Shown here piece after piece: positions 52,326-61,721 of a stretch of 64,000 nucleotides of DNA. The notes below the pieces were generated by a model, which saw nothing but the letters and a program-made list of their open reading frames with translations, searched no databases and was not told the origin of the DNA. Both the position numbers and the translations under genes were made by a program. This stretch comes from CAG-390 sp003523225 (GTDB taxonomy: Bacteria > Bacillota > Clostridia > Oscillospirales > CAG-272): NCBI GenBank assembly GCA_902461815.1, contig CABPZE010000004.1, positions 81,603-145,602 of the forward strand, written 5' to 3'. Positions within the stretch are counted from its first letter, which is position 1; every line of letters starts with the position of its first letter.

Positions 52326-52574
52326 TTGTCTGCATTTGTTACCGTCATCAACGACCACTTTGAACGGCAGGCACGGTTTGAAAGTGACCCGTATCTGGAA
52401 ACCCGTGAAAAGGAGGATGCTTTTCTCAAACGGATAACGGAAGTCATCGAACAGGGCTTGCGGTTTGCGCCTGTCGGTATGCCGATATTCACGCAGCCTA
52501 CAGTTCCCGAAGTGGCAACCACAGAGGATGACGAGAATATTTCGACGGCATTGGACTTTGCGGATAGCTTTTAA
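52326..52574 (+). CDS. Small mobile-element protein
   Basis: TTG 52326 with AGGGAG 9 bases upstream opens an 82-codon frame (FVTVINDHFERQARFESDPY, ending STALDFADSF). A strong terminator directly follows. It diverges from the acidic protein gene. Function unknown; the protein-like sequence and the flanking signals support coding. Confidence 0.5.
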   Translation: MSAFVTVINDHFERQARFESDPYLETREKEDAFLKRITEVIEQGLRFAPVGMPIFTQPTVPEVATTEDDENISTALDFADSF

Positions 52575-52583
52575 TACTGCTAT

Positions 52584-52627
52584 TGCCCTCGTTTGGTATT
52601 ACTGCGATACCAAACGGGGGCATTTTT
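52584..52627 (+). terminator. Strong terminator
   Basis: TGCCCTCGTTTGGTAT pairs with ATACCAAACGGGGGCA (one mismatch), loop 7, followed by five T. Confidence 0.88.
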
Positions 52628-52732
52628 GCTACTACGAAGATTTACAGAAAAAGCGTGATACCAAATGGACGGATATTTAGTATCTGTCTGCTACCAAACA
52701 ACCCTATTTTTACTACCACAGGAGGATTTTTT

Positions 52733-52936
52733 ATGACCACAGACGAGAAGAAATTACTGCAAGCCAAGCACAGATTGGAGGAAGCCGAGATGCGTGACCG
52801 CAACAAGGTGCGAAAAGCGAGGACACGACGGCTGATCCAGGAGGGAGCGATTTTGGAGAAAGCATTACCTCATACAACACAGATGACCTTGGAGCAGTTG
52901 GAGGATTATTTATGCAGTTTAGCACGGAAGATTTGA
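52733..52936 (+). CDS. DUF3847-like protein
   Basis: The 67-residue, strongly charged helical protein (LQAKHRLEEAEMRDRNKVRKAR, QMTLEQLEDYLCSLARK) matches the DUF3847 proteins encoded just before MobA/MobL relaxases, where they probably act as oriT accessory proteins. AGGAGG precedes ATG 52733. Confidence 0.75.
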   Translation: MTTDEKKLLQAKHRLEEAEMRDRNKVRKARTRRLIQEGAILEKALPHTTQMTLEQLEDYLCSLARKI

Positions 52937-53307
52937 GACGAGGGGCGTTCGGGCAACCGAGCGTCCCGTTTCTTTTATCCCGAAGGGCGCACTTACTCAC
53001 CACCCCGAAGGGGCGGTGGTATTTCCTGCGGCAACCGTGCGCTCTGCGAGGCGGATGCGGCTTCTGCGGAAGCCTTATGGACAATGCCACATCACGGCGG
53101 TGCTGCTGTCATTGTCCACGCAGACGGCTCAATGTTCTGCTTCATATGCACAACAAGGGGATGGCGATTTGCCACCCCCATTCCGCCGCCTGCCTGCGAA
53201 AATCTGCCACCGGCAGTTTTTCGCAGTTATGGGTATCGCTCTTGCGACACCATTTTCTTTTTGCGAAAAAGAAACAAAAACCGAAAACGAGAGGACGGTG
53301 AGAACGG
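52937..53307. other. oriT region upstream of the MobA/MobL relaxase
   Basis: No gene is supported in these 371 bases. They hold a terminator-like hairpin (GCGTTCGG/CCGAGCG then TTTCTTTT, about 52948-52978), the nic-like sequence at 52984-52995, an adjacent CCACCCC/GGGGCGGTGG dyad (53000-53019) and a TTTCTTTTT/GAAAAAGAAA dyad (about 53256-53276). Confidence 0.6.
52984..52995 (-). other. oriT: IncQ-type nic sequence (oriT)
   Basis: The minus strand reads TAAGTGCGCCCT, matching the nic region known for RSF1010/pIP501-type (MOBQ) relaxases. It lies about 310 bases before a MobA/MobL-family relaxase gene and beside hairpins, as expected of an origin of transfer. Confidence 0.7.
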
Positions 53308-55014
53308 ATGGCGATCTATCACTTGGAAGCGAAGGTGGTCAGCAGAGGTTCGGGGCGCTCTGCAGTTGCCGCTTCCGCTTATCTGAGCTGTACCAATATC
53401 TTAAACGACTATGACGGGGTACGGCACGACTTTACACGAAAGAAAGGGCTTGTGTGGCAGGAGGTATTTCTGCCGGAGTTTGCGCCACCCGAATGGAAAG
53501 ACCGGGGCGTGCTTTGGAACGCCGTGGAGAAAAACGAAAAGACCAAGGACAGCCGCCTTGCCCGTGAGTTTGTTCCGGCTCTGCCCATCGAACTGACACC
53601 GGCACAATGGCAGGAGCTTCTAACAGATTTCATTCAGAACAGCTTTGTTGCCGAGGGAATGTGCGCTGACGTTGCTATCCACGATCCGCACCCGCCCGGT
53701 CATAATCCTCACGCCCACATCATGCTGACGGTGCGCCCGCTTGATGAGCAGGGCAACTGGCAGTATAAAACCGAGAAAGAATATCTCTGTGTCAGAAACG
53801 GCGAGGAACGGGGCTTTACCGCCGCTGAGTTCAAGGTGGCACAGGCTGACGGATGGGAGAAGCGATATTCCTACAAGGTCGGGCGCAAGAAAGTGTATAT
53901 GCCGCAATCCGAAGCGGAGAAGCACGGATATGAACGAGCCAACAAGCACCCGAAAAGCACCAAGTTCGGCAGACAGAATCCCATTGCCGAGCGTTGGAAC
54001 AGCGAGGAACAGCTTGTGGAGTGGCGCAAGGCGTGGGCTGATGTGACTAACTGGTATCTGGAGCGATACGGACACGACGAGCGCATTGACCACCGCAGCC
54101 ATGCAGACCGGGGCTTGACTGAGCAGCCTACCATTCACGAGGGTGTGGTTGCCCGTGCGTTGGAGAAAAAGGGTGTTATCTCTGACCGCTGTGAAATCAA
54201 CCGCCAGATTAAGGCAGACAATGCTTTGCTCCGTGAGCTGAAAGCGACGGTTAAGAAGCTGATGCAAGCGGTTAAAAATACGGTTCCTGCCATAGCGGAG
54301 GCAATGGAAAAGCTACGGAGCAATATGATTATTTTCAAGTATCAGCTTTTGCATATTGGAAACGGTAAGCACAGCATTAAGCAGTCCTTAAATCTGTTCC
54401 GTGACGAAATGGCAGAATATGTTGCCATCACCGACAAAATCAAGGCAAAATCCAAAGAACGTAAAACACTTTTGACCGAGAAAAAAGAAACGCCGGTGGT
54501 TCATGTTTTGAAGCACCGTGACCTTGCCAAGCGGATTGCGGAGATGACGGAGGATTTGGAGGAATTGCGCTCTGAAAAGGCGGTGCTGCTCCGGCGGATG
54601 AAATTTCCAGAGAATGCTACCACTGACAGCTTCCGTAAGGAAATCCGCACTTTGGAGGACGGGCTGAAAAAGTTGGAAGCAAGCGAAGCCAAGTATGCCG
54701 CCGAGCTTGACAATGCCCTTAAACAGTACGCCGAACTGCAAGCACAGGCGGCTAAATTTGACCCCCTTGAGCTGTATGAAGCACGACGGACTATTCGCCC
54801 TGAGCAGGAACGCCAAACCGCACAGCGAGTGCAGGATGCCTACGGTGAGAAATACGATCTGATGATGATGTATGACAGCAAGCGGCATGTAGCAAATCTG
54901 CTCCATGAAGAAGCAGAAGCACGCTCCATCCGCGAACATCTGCTTCAGAAACAGCAACGGCAGGCACAGCAGAAGCAGAACAAAAAGAAAAGCAGAGACA
55001 GTTGGGAGCGATAA
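53308..55014 (+). CDS. mobA: MobA/MobL-family relaxase (MOBQ)
   Basis: The 568-residue protein starts MAIYHLEAKVVSRGSGRSAV with the relaxase tyrosine Y25 in AASAYLS. It has the metal motif H125...H132-NP-H135-A-H137, and then a long coiled-coil C-terminal half. It would nick the oriT upstream and mobilise the element. The 3' end is rich in Gln and Lys. A strong terminator follows. Confidence 0.9.
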   Translation: MAIYHLEAKVVSRGSGRSAVAASAYLSCTNILNDYDGVRHDFTRKKGLVWQEVFLPEFAPPEWKDRGVLWNAVEKNEKTKDSRLAREFVPALPIELTPAQWQELLTDFIQNSFVAEGMCADVAIHDPHPPGHNPHAHIMLTVRPLDEQGNWQYKTEKEYLCVRNGEERGFTAAEFKVAQADGWEKRYSYKVGRKKVYMPQSEAEKHGYERANKHPKSTKFGRQNPIAERWNSEEQLVEWRKAWADVTNWYLERYGHDERIDHRSHADRGLTEQPTIHEGVVARALEKKGVISDRCEINRQIKADNALLRELKATVKKLMQAVKNTVPAIAEAMEKLRSNMIIFKYQLLHIGNGKHSIKQSLNLFRDEMAEYVAITDKIKAKSKERKTLLTEKKETPVVHVLKHRDLAKRIAEMTEDLEELRSEKAVLLRRMKFPENATTDSFRKEIRTLEDGLKKLEASEAKYAAELDNALKQYAELQAQAAKFDPLELYEARRTIRPEQERQTAQRVQDAYGEKYDLMMMYDSKRHVANLLHEEAEARSIREHLLQKQQRQAQQKQNKKKSRDSWER

Positions 55015-55022
55015 AATTTCAT

Positions 55023-55060
55023 CGGGAGTGCATTTTGAACGATGTACTCCCGCTTTTTTT
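55023..55060 (+). terminator. Terminator of the relaxase gene
   Basis: CGGGAGT (55023-55029) pairs with ACTCCCG (55046-55052), followed by C and seven T. Confidence 0.88.
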
Positions 55061-55246
55061 GTGTGTCGGCGGGTGCATGTTCTAACGGGCAAAAGTCCCG
55101 AATCCGCCCAGCAGTGGAAGGATGTATGCTTGTACGCAGGTATGACCATACCGATTTTTTGCTGATAAACGGCAGCGTATATTGGTTTTCTTCCGATATT
55201 CGTATATAATGTATCCAGTTTGATCCTGTCTGGACGGAGGTGCGAT

Positions 55247-55447
55247 ATGGGTGAAATAAAAGGGTATATTTCCATACGGGAGGCATCCCGCCGCTGGGGT
55301 GTATCGGAGCGGCGGGTCAGCCAATATTGCACCGAGGGGCGCATCCCCGGTGCATCCCGCTTTGGAAGATCCTGGGCAATTCCAGAGGACGCGAAAAAGC
55401 CGTCTGATCCGCGGAAAGCGGATACCAATAAAACGAGCCGGAGGTGA
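55247..55447 (+). CDS. Small excisionase-like HTH protein
   Basis: The 66-residue protein (GYISIREASRRWGVSERRVSQYCTEGRIPGASRFGRSWAIPEDA) is a MerR/Xis-type helix-turn-helix domain with little else. GGAGG precedes ATG 55247. Its end overlaps the leader of the MalT-like gene, with which it is probably co-transcribed. Confidence 0.75.
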   Translation: MGEIKGYISIREASRRWGVSERRVSQYCTEGRIPGASRFGRSWAIPEDAKKPSDPRKADTNKTSRR

Positions 55448-55452
55448 ACAGC

Positions 55453-57539
55453 ATGCCAAAACCGAAATGGAGTCTGAATACGATCTACATATCCGAGCGC
55501 TTACAGGAGAGCCTGCGGCCCATCTCCCGCTGCGCCATGACTACCGTTGTTGCGCCCATGGGCTACGGAAAGACCACGGCAGTGAACTGGTATCTGGAGG
55601 AGCGCGCCAAGGCGGAAACCCTGAAAATCATCCGCATCAGCGTGTATTCCGATAACCTTGCGATCTTCTGGAAAAGCGTACAGGAGGCGTTTGCCCGCGC
55701 GGGCTTCCCCTTCCTGCGGGAATATCCTTGCCCCACGGACACAGCGGACGGCGGACTGATGGTGGATGACCTCTGCCATGAGTTGGCGGGAGAAACATCC
55801 TGCTACATTTTCATTGACGATTTTCATCTGCTGACGGACAGACGTGCCTCGACCTTCCTTTGTATGCTGGCAAACCGGCTGTCTGCGAACGTGCATCTGA
55901 TCGTTGCCAGCCGGGACCGTTTTGTGCCCGCTGCGGAGACGGTGCGGCTGGGGGCAAAGGCCTATCAAATTGGCACGGAGCAGCTGCGCCTGAACCATAC
56001 GGAGCTTGCCGTCTATGCCCACCGCTGCGGCACGGATCTTTCCGACGCGCAGGTCGAAAGCATCCTCTATTCCAGCGAGGGCTGGTTCTCCGCCGTGTAC
56101 CTGAATCTGCGAACGCTCTCTGAGCGCGGCGTGCTACCGAGCCGCAATTCCGACATCTATACCACCTTCACCGCCGCCATGATCGATCCGCTGCCGGAAA
56201 AACAGCGGGAGTTTTTGGCGGTCATGGGACTTGCCGATGAATTTACCATCGAAATGGCGCGCTTCGTCACAGAGGATGCTGATGCAGAAAGGCTGCTTGC
56301 CGTACTGACTGAACAAAACGCATTTGTCAAATGTCTGCCGGACGGCGTGACCTTCCGCTTCCACCACATGATGAAGGAATGTGCCGAGCGCAGATTCCGG
56401 ATGCTGGAAATGGAAAAACAGTCGTTATATCTGAAACGCTTCGGATTGTGGTACGAAAACCACGGACAGTATCTGCACGCCATAGCATCTTACCGATGGA
56501 GCGGAAATTACGACGCCCTGCTGCGCGTCATACAAAAAGACGCGGGTATTCTGCTCTCTTCGCTTGATCCGCAGGTCGTGCTCTCCGATATTGAGGCGTG
56601 CCCTGCTGCCGTGCTGAAAGCGCATCCTCTGTCGATTCTGGTACTGATGCGCAGTATGTTCAACTGGCGGAATATCCCAAAAATGCTGGAATTGAAATCT
56701 CTCCTGCTGACTGCCATTGAGGAGCATTCGGAGCTGTCGTCGGAAGAACGGGGCAACCTGCTGGGTGAGTGCGACCTGATCATGAGCTTCCTCTGCTACA
56801 ACGATATCAGCGCCATGAGCCTTCTGCACTGCAGCGCCAGCAGACAGATGTCCCGCCTTGCCATCAGCATCCAAAAAAGCGGCGGCTGGACCTTTAACTC
56901 GCCGTCCGTTCTGATGATGTTCTATCGTGCGCCGGGCGAGCTGCAAAGCGAGCTGACCGAGATGGACGAGTGCATGCCCCACTACTATAAAATCACCGAT
57001 GGTCACGGGCAGGGTGCGGAAAAAATAATGCGTGCATAAGCGGAGAGCTGCTACCGGTCTGCGAAGCCATGCACTATGCGCTGGTGGCCCTGCACATCCG
57101 CATCCAGACAGCGGCAGCCTATGAACGCCTGGGAAAGAGCGAGGAAGCCCGCGCATGGCTGAGAAAGGCACTTTCCGACGCCGAACCGGACGGACTTGTG
57201 ATGCCGTTTGTAGAAAACTATGATATCCTGAAGCCTCTGTTGGAACGGGAGATAAAAAATGACCTAATCTCAAAAATCATTGAGCTTGGCGAAGCAGCAA
57301 CGGCGCGAAACGCAGCCGGCACTCGCCCGGCAGCCTTCGACGCACTGACACCGCGGGAATTCGAGATCGTGGAGCTGATGGCGCAGCGCCTCAGTAACCG
57401 CGAGATTGCGGAACAGCTCTATCTCTCCGAGGGGAGCGTCAAGCAGTATGTGAACCAGATCTATTCCAAACTTCATATTGAGGGCGATACCCGAACCAAG
57501 CGGAAGCGGCTTGCCGAGCTATTCGGGCAAAAGACCTAA
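55453..57539 (+). pseudogene. MalT/LuxR-type regulator with internal loss and frameshift
   Basis: The N-terminal part (55453-57039) is an STAND ATPase with Walker A APMGYGKTT and IFIDDFHLL as Walker B, followed by winged-helix and TPR regions. It ends prematurely after AEKIMRA. A second frame (about 57015-57539) continues with TPR-like HIRIQTAAAYERLGKSEEA and a LuxR helix-turn-helix (LTPREFEIVELMAQRLSNREIAEQLYLSEGSVKQYV). The parts are offset by one base near an A6 run (57017-57022). Combined length (about 690) is also short of the usual 850-900, suggesting an internal deletion. Confidence 0.75.
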
Positions 57540-57565
57540 CCTTTGGTTAATGGTTATCCCATACG

Positions 57566-57603
57566 ATCCACCGTACAATATATGTACGGTGGATTTTTAT
57601 TTT
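57566..57603 (+). terminator. Terminator before DUF2442 gene
   Basis: ATCCACCGTAC (57566-57576) pairs with GTACGGTGGAT (57584-57594), followed by TTTTATTTT. Confidence 0.88.
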
Positions 57604-57624
57604 GGCGGAAAGGAGGTCTCGCAC

Positions 57625-57864
57625 TTGAACCGAAGGTATCTCACAGCCGTCACACCGCTGCCCGACCATGTTTTGCAGGTCGATTTTGTGTCCGGAAGCC
57701 GGCTCCTGCTGGACATGAAGCCGTATCTGGACAAAATCCGGTTTCGTCCGCTTGCAGACGCGCGCGTTTGGAACAGCGCTGTGACCAACGGCATCTTTGT
57801 CCGCTTCGGCGATGTGGAGCTGAGCCATGATGAGATATTGTCTATGGCGGAACAGGAACATTGA
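57625..57864 (+). CDS. DUF2442 protein
   Basis: The 79-residue protein (RYLTAVTPLPDHVLQVDFVSGSRLLLDMKPYL, DARVWNSAVTNGIFVRFGD) is a typical DUF2442 protein, a family often linked to toxin-antitoxin or small regulatory pairs. TTG 57625 is chosen because AAGGAGG lies 8 bases upstream and upstream codons pass through the terminator. Confidence 0.75.
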   Translation: MNRRYLTAVTPLPDHVLQVDFVSGSRLLLDMKPYLDKIRFRPLADARVWNSAVTNGIFVRFGDVELSHDEILSMAEQEH

Positions 57865-57892
57865 CACAGTTGATCTGAAAAAGGAGAAGAAC

Positions 57893-59008
57893 ATGATGAA
57901 ACACGTAAATCAATATCTGTCTCTTGCATTGGCTCTGGTGCTGTGCCTGAGCCTTGCCGCCTGCGGCGGCAACGGCGACGGTTCGCATGGCAGAAAATTG
58001 CGCGACACCGATGTGATTATTGACTATGGCATGGTTACGCGGGGCGGGGAGCAGACCATTGTGTTTGCCGTCTGCGATCAAAATGCGATATATCTCTATT
58101 GCGATGACGATGAGCACGCGTTATTTGACACGGCCATGCTTCCGACAGAGGAACTCTATGATCGGGATATATGGAATGAGGACTGGGTGCTTGGCTCCAT
58201 GGATTTCCGTGATGTTACCGGCGACAACAACGGTGATCTGCAGGCAACCCTCTATCATTTGAATATGAGCGAATCGAATATTTCGTGGCATTGGGAGGAA
58301 GACGGGGGGTATGTTTATCAGCCGGATGGCTCCACGTTCTACCAATCTATTGTGGTCAGATATCCCGATGAGGAGCCGGAGGAACCGGAAACGTCGGAGG
58401 AATCGGAATATGATTTCAGTAAGTACGAGGGGCTCTGGAAGGGCGGTGCAGATGCGGGCAGCAAATATGATCGCGAGGAAGTACACCTGGAGTTTGACGC
58501 CTATGGCTGCTGGACGCTCTATGCCGGTGGAGATTCGATAGACGTTGGTTCCCTGTGGTATGAACCGGACTGGGACGCCACCTATGTCTACTGCTACCAG
58601 GGCGGCGCCATCGGCAGCTCCATCAACGGCAGACAAATCGAGCTGGAGGGTGACCAGCTCTCCATCTCCGACTGCGGCATCTTCAGCCGCGAGGAGCCCC
58701 GGACGTACCATTTGGCTGCTTCGGCGCTCCAGGGCACCTGGTACCTGGACAACGACCGTTCGGCGGAACGTTACATCGTCATCGACAGCGCTGGCAGCTG
58801 GAGCCTCTGCCAGCGTACACCCGGCAGCGCAGAGGCTGCGGAAATAGACCATGGCACATTCTTCTTCGAAACAGATGGGCCCCATATCTTCTGTGCGGAT
58901 TCTTCCGTGCGTGAAATGAGCCTTCGGGTGTTTTACTTTGCGGAAGACGGGGAGGATGGCGTCATCGTCTGGGGCGAGGAGGACACATATTACCGGATGG
59001 AGCGGTAA
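57893..59008 (+). CDS. Lipoprotein 1 of the cassette
   Basis: The 371-residue protein has a lipobox (SLAAC) and two halves with Asp/Glu-rich beta-strand sequence (DVIIDYGMVTRGGEQTIVFAVCDQ, DFRDVTGDNNGDLQATL). The second half has two repeats resembling small beta barrels (YEGLWKGGADAG, ALQGTWYLDNDRSAERYIVID). AAAGGAG precedes the ATG. The neighbouring pseudogene is a paralogue of its N-terminal half. Function unknown; it is surface exposed. Confidence 0.7.
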   Translation: MMKHVNQYLSLALALVLCLSLAACGGNGDGSHGRKLRDTDVIIDYGMVTRGGEQTIVFAVCDQNAIYLYCDDDEHALFDTAMLPTEELYDRDIWNEDWVLGSMDFRDVTGDNNGDLQATLYHLNMSESNISWHWEEDGGYVYQPDGSTFYQSIVVRYPDEEPEEPETSEESEYDFSKYEGLWKGGADAGSKYDREEVHLEFDAYGCWTLYAGGDSIDVGSLWYEPDWDATYVYCYQGGAIGSSINGRQIELEGDQLSISDCGIFSREEPRTYHLAASALQGTWYLDNDRSAERYIVIDSAGSWSLCQRTPGSAEAAEIDHGTFFFETDGPHIFCADSSVREMSLRVFYFAEDGEDGVIVWGEEDTYYRMER

Positions 59009-59032
59009 AAGGAAGGAGGCAGCACGAACGCA

Positions 59033-59598
59033 GTGTGGAACAAGAATCTTGCGCTTCTGCTGGCGTCGGTTCTCTGCCTGAACCTGGCGGCCTGCGGCTT
59101 TAACGGCGGCATCACCGGTACCGATTAGCGCACATGGGGCATTGTGGCCGACGGCGGCACCATCACCCGCGGCGGTGAGGGCACCGACATCCTGGTATGT
59201 GTCCACAAAGCAGACGCCACGTTTTATTACGACGAGGAGGTCCAGACCCTGTTCGCCTATGTGGACTATCCGATCACCCTTGCGGACAACGCGTGGGGGA
59301 TGTATCAGGGCATAGACTTCTTTGATTTGAACGGCGACGGCAACAGCGACGTGACCATTCTTTCTCCACAGAGACTGAATTCTATGTGGCGGATTGGTAT
59401 ATGGTTTTCACCAAGAGCTATATGGTTTACCTGCCCGAAGGATATGACGGCCTTGTTTTTGCCGCCGAGCTGGAGGAGGACAACTATGAGGACTTCATGA
59501 AGCGGAAGCAGCAGAGTGACCCTATGGCTGAGAGCTATATTATGGATGGCGACTCGGAAGAACCTTACAACTACCTGTTCTTCCGCATTTGTGACTGA
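59033..59598 (+). pseudogene. Lipoprotein 2 of the cassette: amber codon plus frameshift
   Basis: GTG 59033 (or a mutated ACG at 59024, just after AAGGAGG) opens a lipoprotein signal ending NLAACG. The frame meets TAG at 59126-59128 and continues in frame with RTWGIVADGGTITRGGEGTD, a clear paralogue of lipoprotein 1. After GDGNSDVT (about 59357) the protein-like sequence shifts frame, reading FYVADWYMVFTKSYMVYLPE to the TGA at 59596. Two lesions make this a decayed gene. Confidence 0.7.
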
Positions 59599-59624
59599 GT
59601 CAACGGATAGAGAGGAAATGAAAA

Positions 59625-60662
59625 ATGAAAAACTTTCGCAATTTTTGGGTGCTTACACTTTCCGTACTGTTCCTACTGAGCCTTTCGGCCTGCGAGCGTG
59701 CATCGCCATCCGACACGTCAAACTCATCGACGCCGGCGGAACCGGCACCGAGTGCAGCAGAGCGTACCCAGACCGATATCCTCTATGCCGTTTTCTATGC
59801 CGATGAGGTCAAAGAATACCCCATCGAATATACCGGTGCCCAAAAGACTGCCGAGGAACTGGCCCAATCACTCAGCGAGCTGACTGGGCTGGACTTTACC
59901 ATCACCGCCAGCCAGACCGAGGACGGCTGGATCGTGGACTGGGCTGCGGATTCTACGCTGGTTGCAGGGCTGGACGACCGGGAGCAGAAGGAGGAGTTCT
60001 TCTTCTTTGACTATGATTCCCAGTGCTGGTTCATGATGGACAGCCTTTGGCGCACCCTGACCGAGAATCTGGACGCCGAAAATATCTATTACACCATGGA
60101 TGGTGGCCAGGAGCTGGTCTTGGAGAACCTGTCTTCTTCCATCAACACATTCCCCTCGGACGTTCCCTATATGGGGTCTGGCTTCTATGCCGCCCATGAC
60201 GATGTGCGAGGCGATGAGGGATCCACCGAGGACGGAGAGGCTTCCTACAATACTTACTATGATGAATCCACCGGCCTGCTGCTTACGTATCCCGATGTGT
60301 TTTCCTCGGAAGGCACCTTGGATGAAAACGGGAAAATGAATTTCTATACCCTGTGGGATACCGGGATGCTCTTCTGGATCGAGTCCAACGAATCGGGGTG
60401 GACCACTGACGCATTCTTGGAGACCTTTGATGCCCGTGCGAGGATGGAGTTGCAAGGAAATGTGATCATCGCCTGCGGCGAGGGGACAGACGCCTACGGC
60501 AATGTCGTTCCGATGGCATGGTATTGCGTCGTCGACCCCGGCTTTATCGCCAATGTGGAGGTGCATTGCACCGATTCGGACGAGGAGGACTATTGGTATG
60601 AGGAATTCCAGAATGACGCATTCTGGATCGAAAACGCCCGGGGAATCTATGGGGAAGGTTAA
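59625..60662 (+). CDS. Lipoprotein 3 of the cassette
   Basis: The 345-residue protein has a lipobox (SLSAC), a Ser/Pro/Ala-rich spacer, and a segment that recalls GerMN domains (DILYAVFYADEVKEYPIEYTGAQKTAEELAQSLSELTG). A second domain ends in VEVHCTDSDEEDYWYEEF. The GerMN hint is weak. GAGAGGAAAT precedes the ATG. It lies between the decayed lipoprotein gene and the DUF3137 gene, all closely spaced. Confidence 0.65.
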   Translation: MKNFRNFWVLTLSVLFLLSLSACERASPSDTSNSSTPAEPAPSAAERTQTDILYAVFYADEVKEYPIEYTGAQKTAEELAQSLSELTGLDFTITASQTEDGWIVDWAADSTLVAGLDDREQKEEFFFFDYDSQCWFMMDSLWRTLTENLDAENIYYTMDGGQELVLENLSSSINTFPSDVPYMGSGFYAAHDDVRGDEGSTEDGEASYNTYYDESTGLLLTYPDVFSSEGTLDENGKMNFYTLWDTGMLFWIESNESGWTTDAFLETFDARARMELQGNVIIACGEGTDAYGNVVPMAWYCVVDPGFIANVEVHCTDSDEEDYWYEEFQNDAFWIENARGIYGEG

Positions 60663-60718
60663 GGCGCGGAAGCAGCGGCTTTATGGACGAAATGAATTAC
60701 AGAAAAGGAGAAAAATAT

Positions 60719-61687
60719 ATGAAACAAAATAGACCTGACGAGACCGGTTTTGAAAAGATGAGCGATGAGGAGCTGTCCCGAAAGGTGAAACACTATGAGA
60801 ACATTGAGCGCATCGGGGGAAAGCTGATCATTGTCATGATCATCGCATTATTTCTCGCGGCGTTCCTGCAGGACAATTTTCTGATCGTTTTGGGTTTGAT
60901 CGCGTTCATCGTCCTGCTCATGTTCCTGCTCCCGATGCGGGCGGAAGGAAAGAAAAATGCCCTTCTGACACAGCAACTCGGCAGTTTCTTTTACGGGGAA
61001 CTGGCGCGTATGTTCGGCCCCGCGCCGGAAAAGCCGGAGATGCCCATTGACGAAGCGTTCCTGAGGCGTATCGATCCGGTGCGTAGTCCCTGGGAGGATT
61101 GCGAGATCTCGAATTTCTACGAGGGTGCCCGCAATGGCATGCGGTTCTCTGCCGCCAACGTGACCTTGAGCCGCAGAGTGGAGTCGGATCACCCGGATGA
61201 TGATTTTACCTATCCCCGTGCCGCATTTTATGGCATTGTGCTGCGATGCAAGGATATCTGCGGGCCCGTTGCCGATCTTGACCTACGGGACCGGTCCGAG
61301 TTTGAGTTTGCCACGTGGTTGAACGGCACTCCCAAGCATACCGAGTATCCAACGCGAAAGGGTGGCGGTCTCGACGATCCCGTCGCCTTCACTAATTACT
61401 ATTCCGCCCGCACTGCAGACGGTACGGAGGCGGATGACGCGGTGACACCGCAGATTCGCGAGCTGATCGGCATGCTGGAGGCCTTCGCTGCCAACAGCAG
61501 GGTAGCCGCCCTCAGTCTGCACAACGGTGAACTAACGCTGGCGCTTCACACAAGCTATAAATTTGCGTACATTCCCCCAAAACAGGATCTTAAGAATATC
61601 GATGGGATACGCATGAGCTACACGGCTACGCTTACCACCATGGCAGCACTTCTCGACCTCATTCGGGGATCCTTCGCAAAAATGTGA
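60719..61687 (+). CDS. DUF3137-type membrane protein
   Basis: The 322-residue protein has two adjacent membrane helices (about residues 36-75) and a soluble domain with the DUF3137 landmarks WEDCEISNFYEGARNGMRFSAANVTLSR and FYGIVLRCKDICGPVADLDL. DUF3137 proteins are often encoded with LemA, as here. AAAAGGAG precedes ATG 60719. Function is unknown. Confidence 0.75.
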   Translation: MKQNRPDETGFEKMSDEELSRKVKHYENIERIGGKLIIVMIIALFLAAFLQDNFLIVLGLIAFIVLLMFLLPMRAEGKKNALLTQQLGSFFYGELARMFGPAPEKPEMPIDEAFLRRIDPVRSPWEDCEISNFYEGARNGMRFSAANVTLSRRVESDHPDDDFTYPRAAFYGIVLRCKDICGPVADLDLRDRSEFEFATWLNGTPKHTEYPTRKGGGLDDPVAFTNYYSARTADGTEADDAVTPQIRELIGMLEAFAANSRVAALSLHNGELTLALHTSYKFAYIPPKQDLKNIDGIRMSYTATLTTMAALLDLIRGSFAKM

Positions 61688-61721
61688 CCTTTTTCGGACT
61701 TGATCAAGAAAGGATAGGACC

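Noticed and set aside
52375..52391. Fourth copy of the TTTGAAAGTGAC box
   Set aside because: Only the 12-base core matches, it lies inside a coding frame and no -10 element stands 24 bases away.
51260..52522. Full 420-codon minus-strand frame as one gene
   Set aside because: The first 100 codons overlap a divergent gene and do not look protein-like; a GGGAGG site and GTG at 52216 give a better start.
57015..57039. Programmed -1 frameshift in the MalT-like gene
   Set aside because: The A6 run is not in a proper X-XXY-YYZ arrangement for the zero frame and no downstream stimulatory hairpin or pseudoknot is obvious; the shortened TPR region favours decay.
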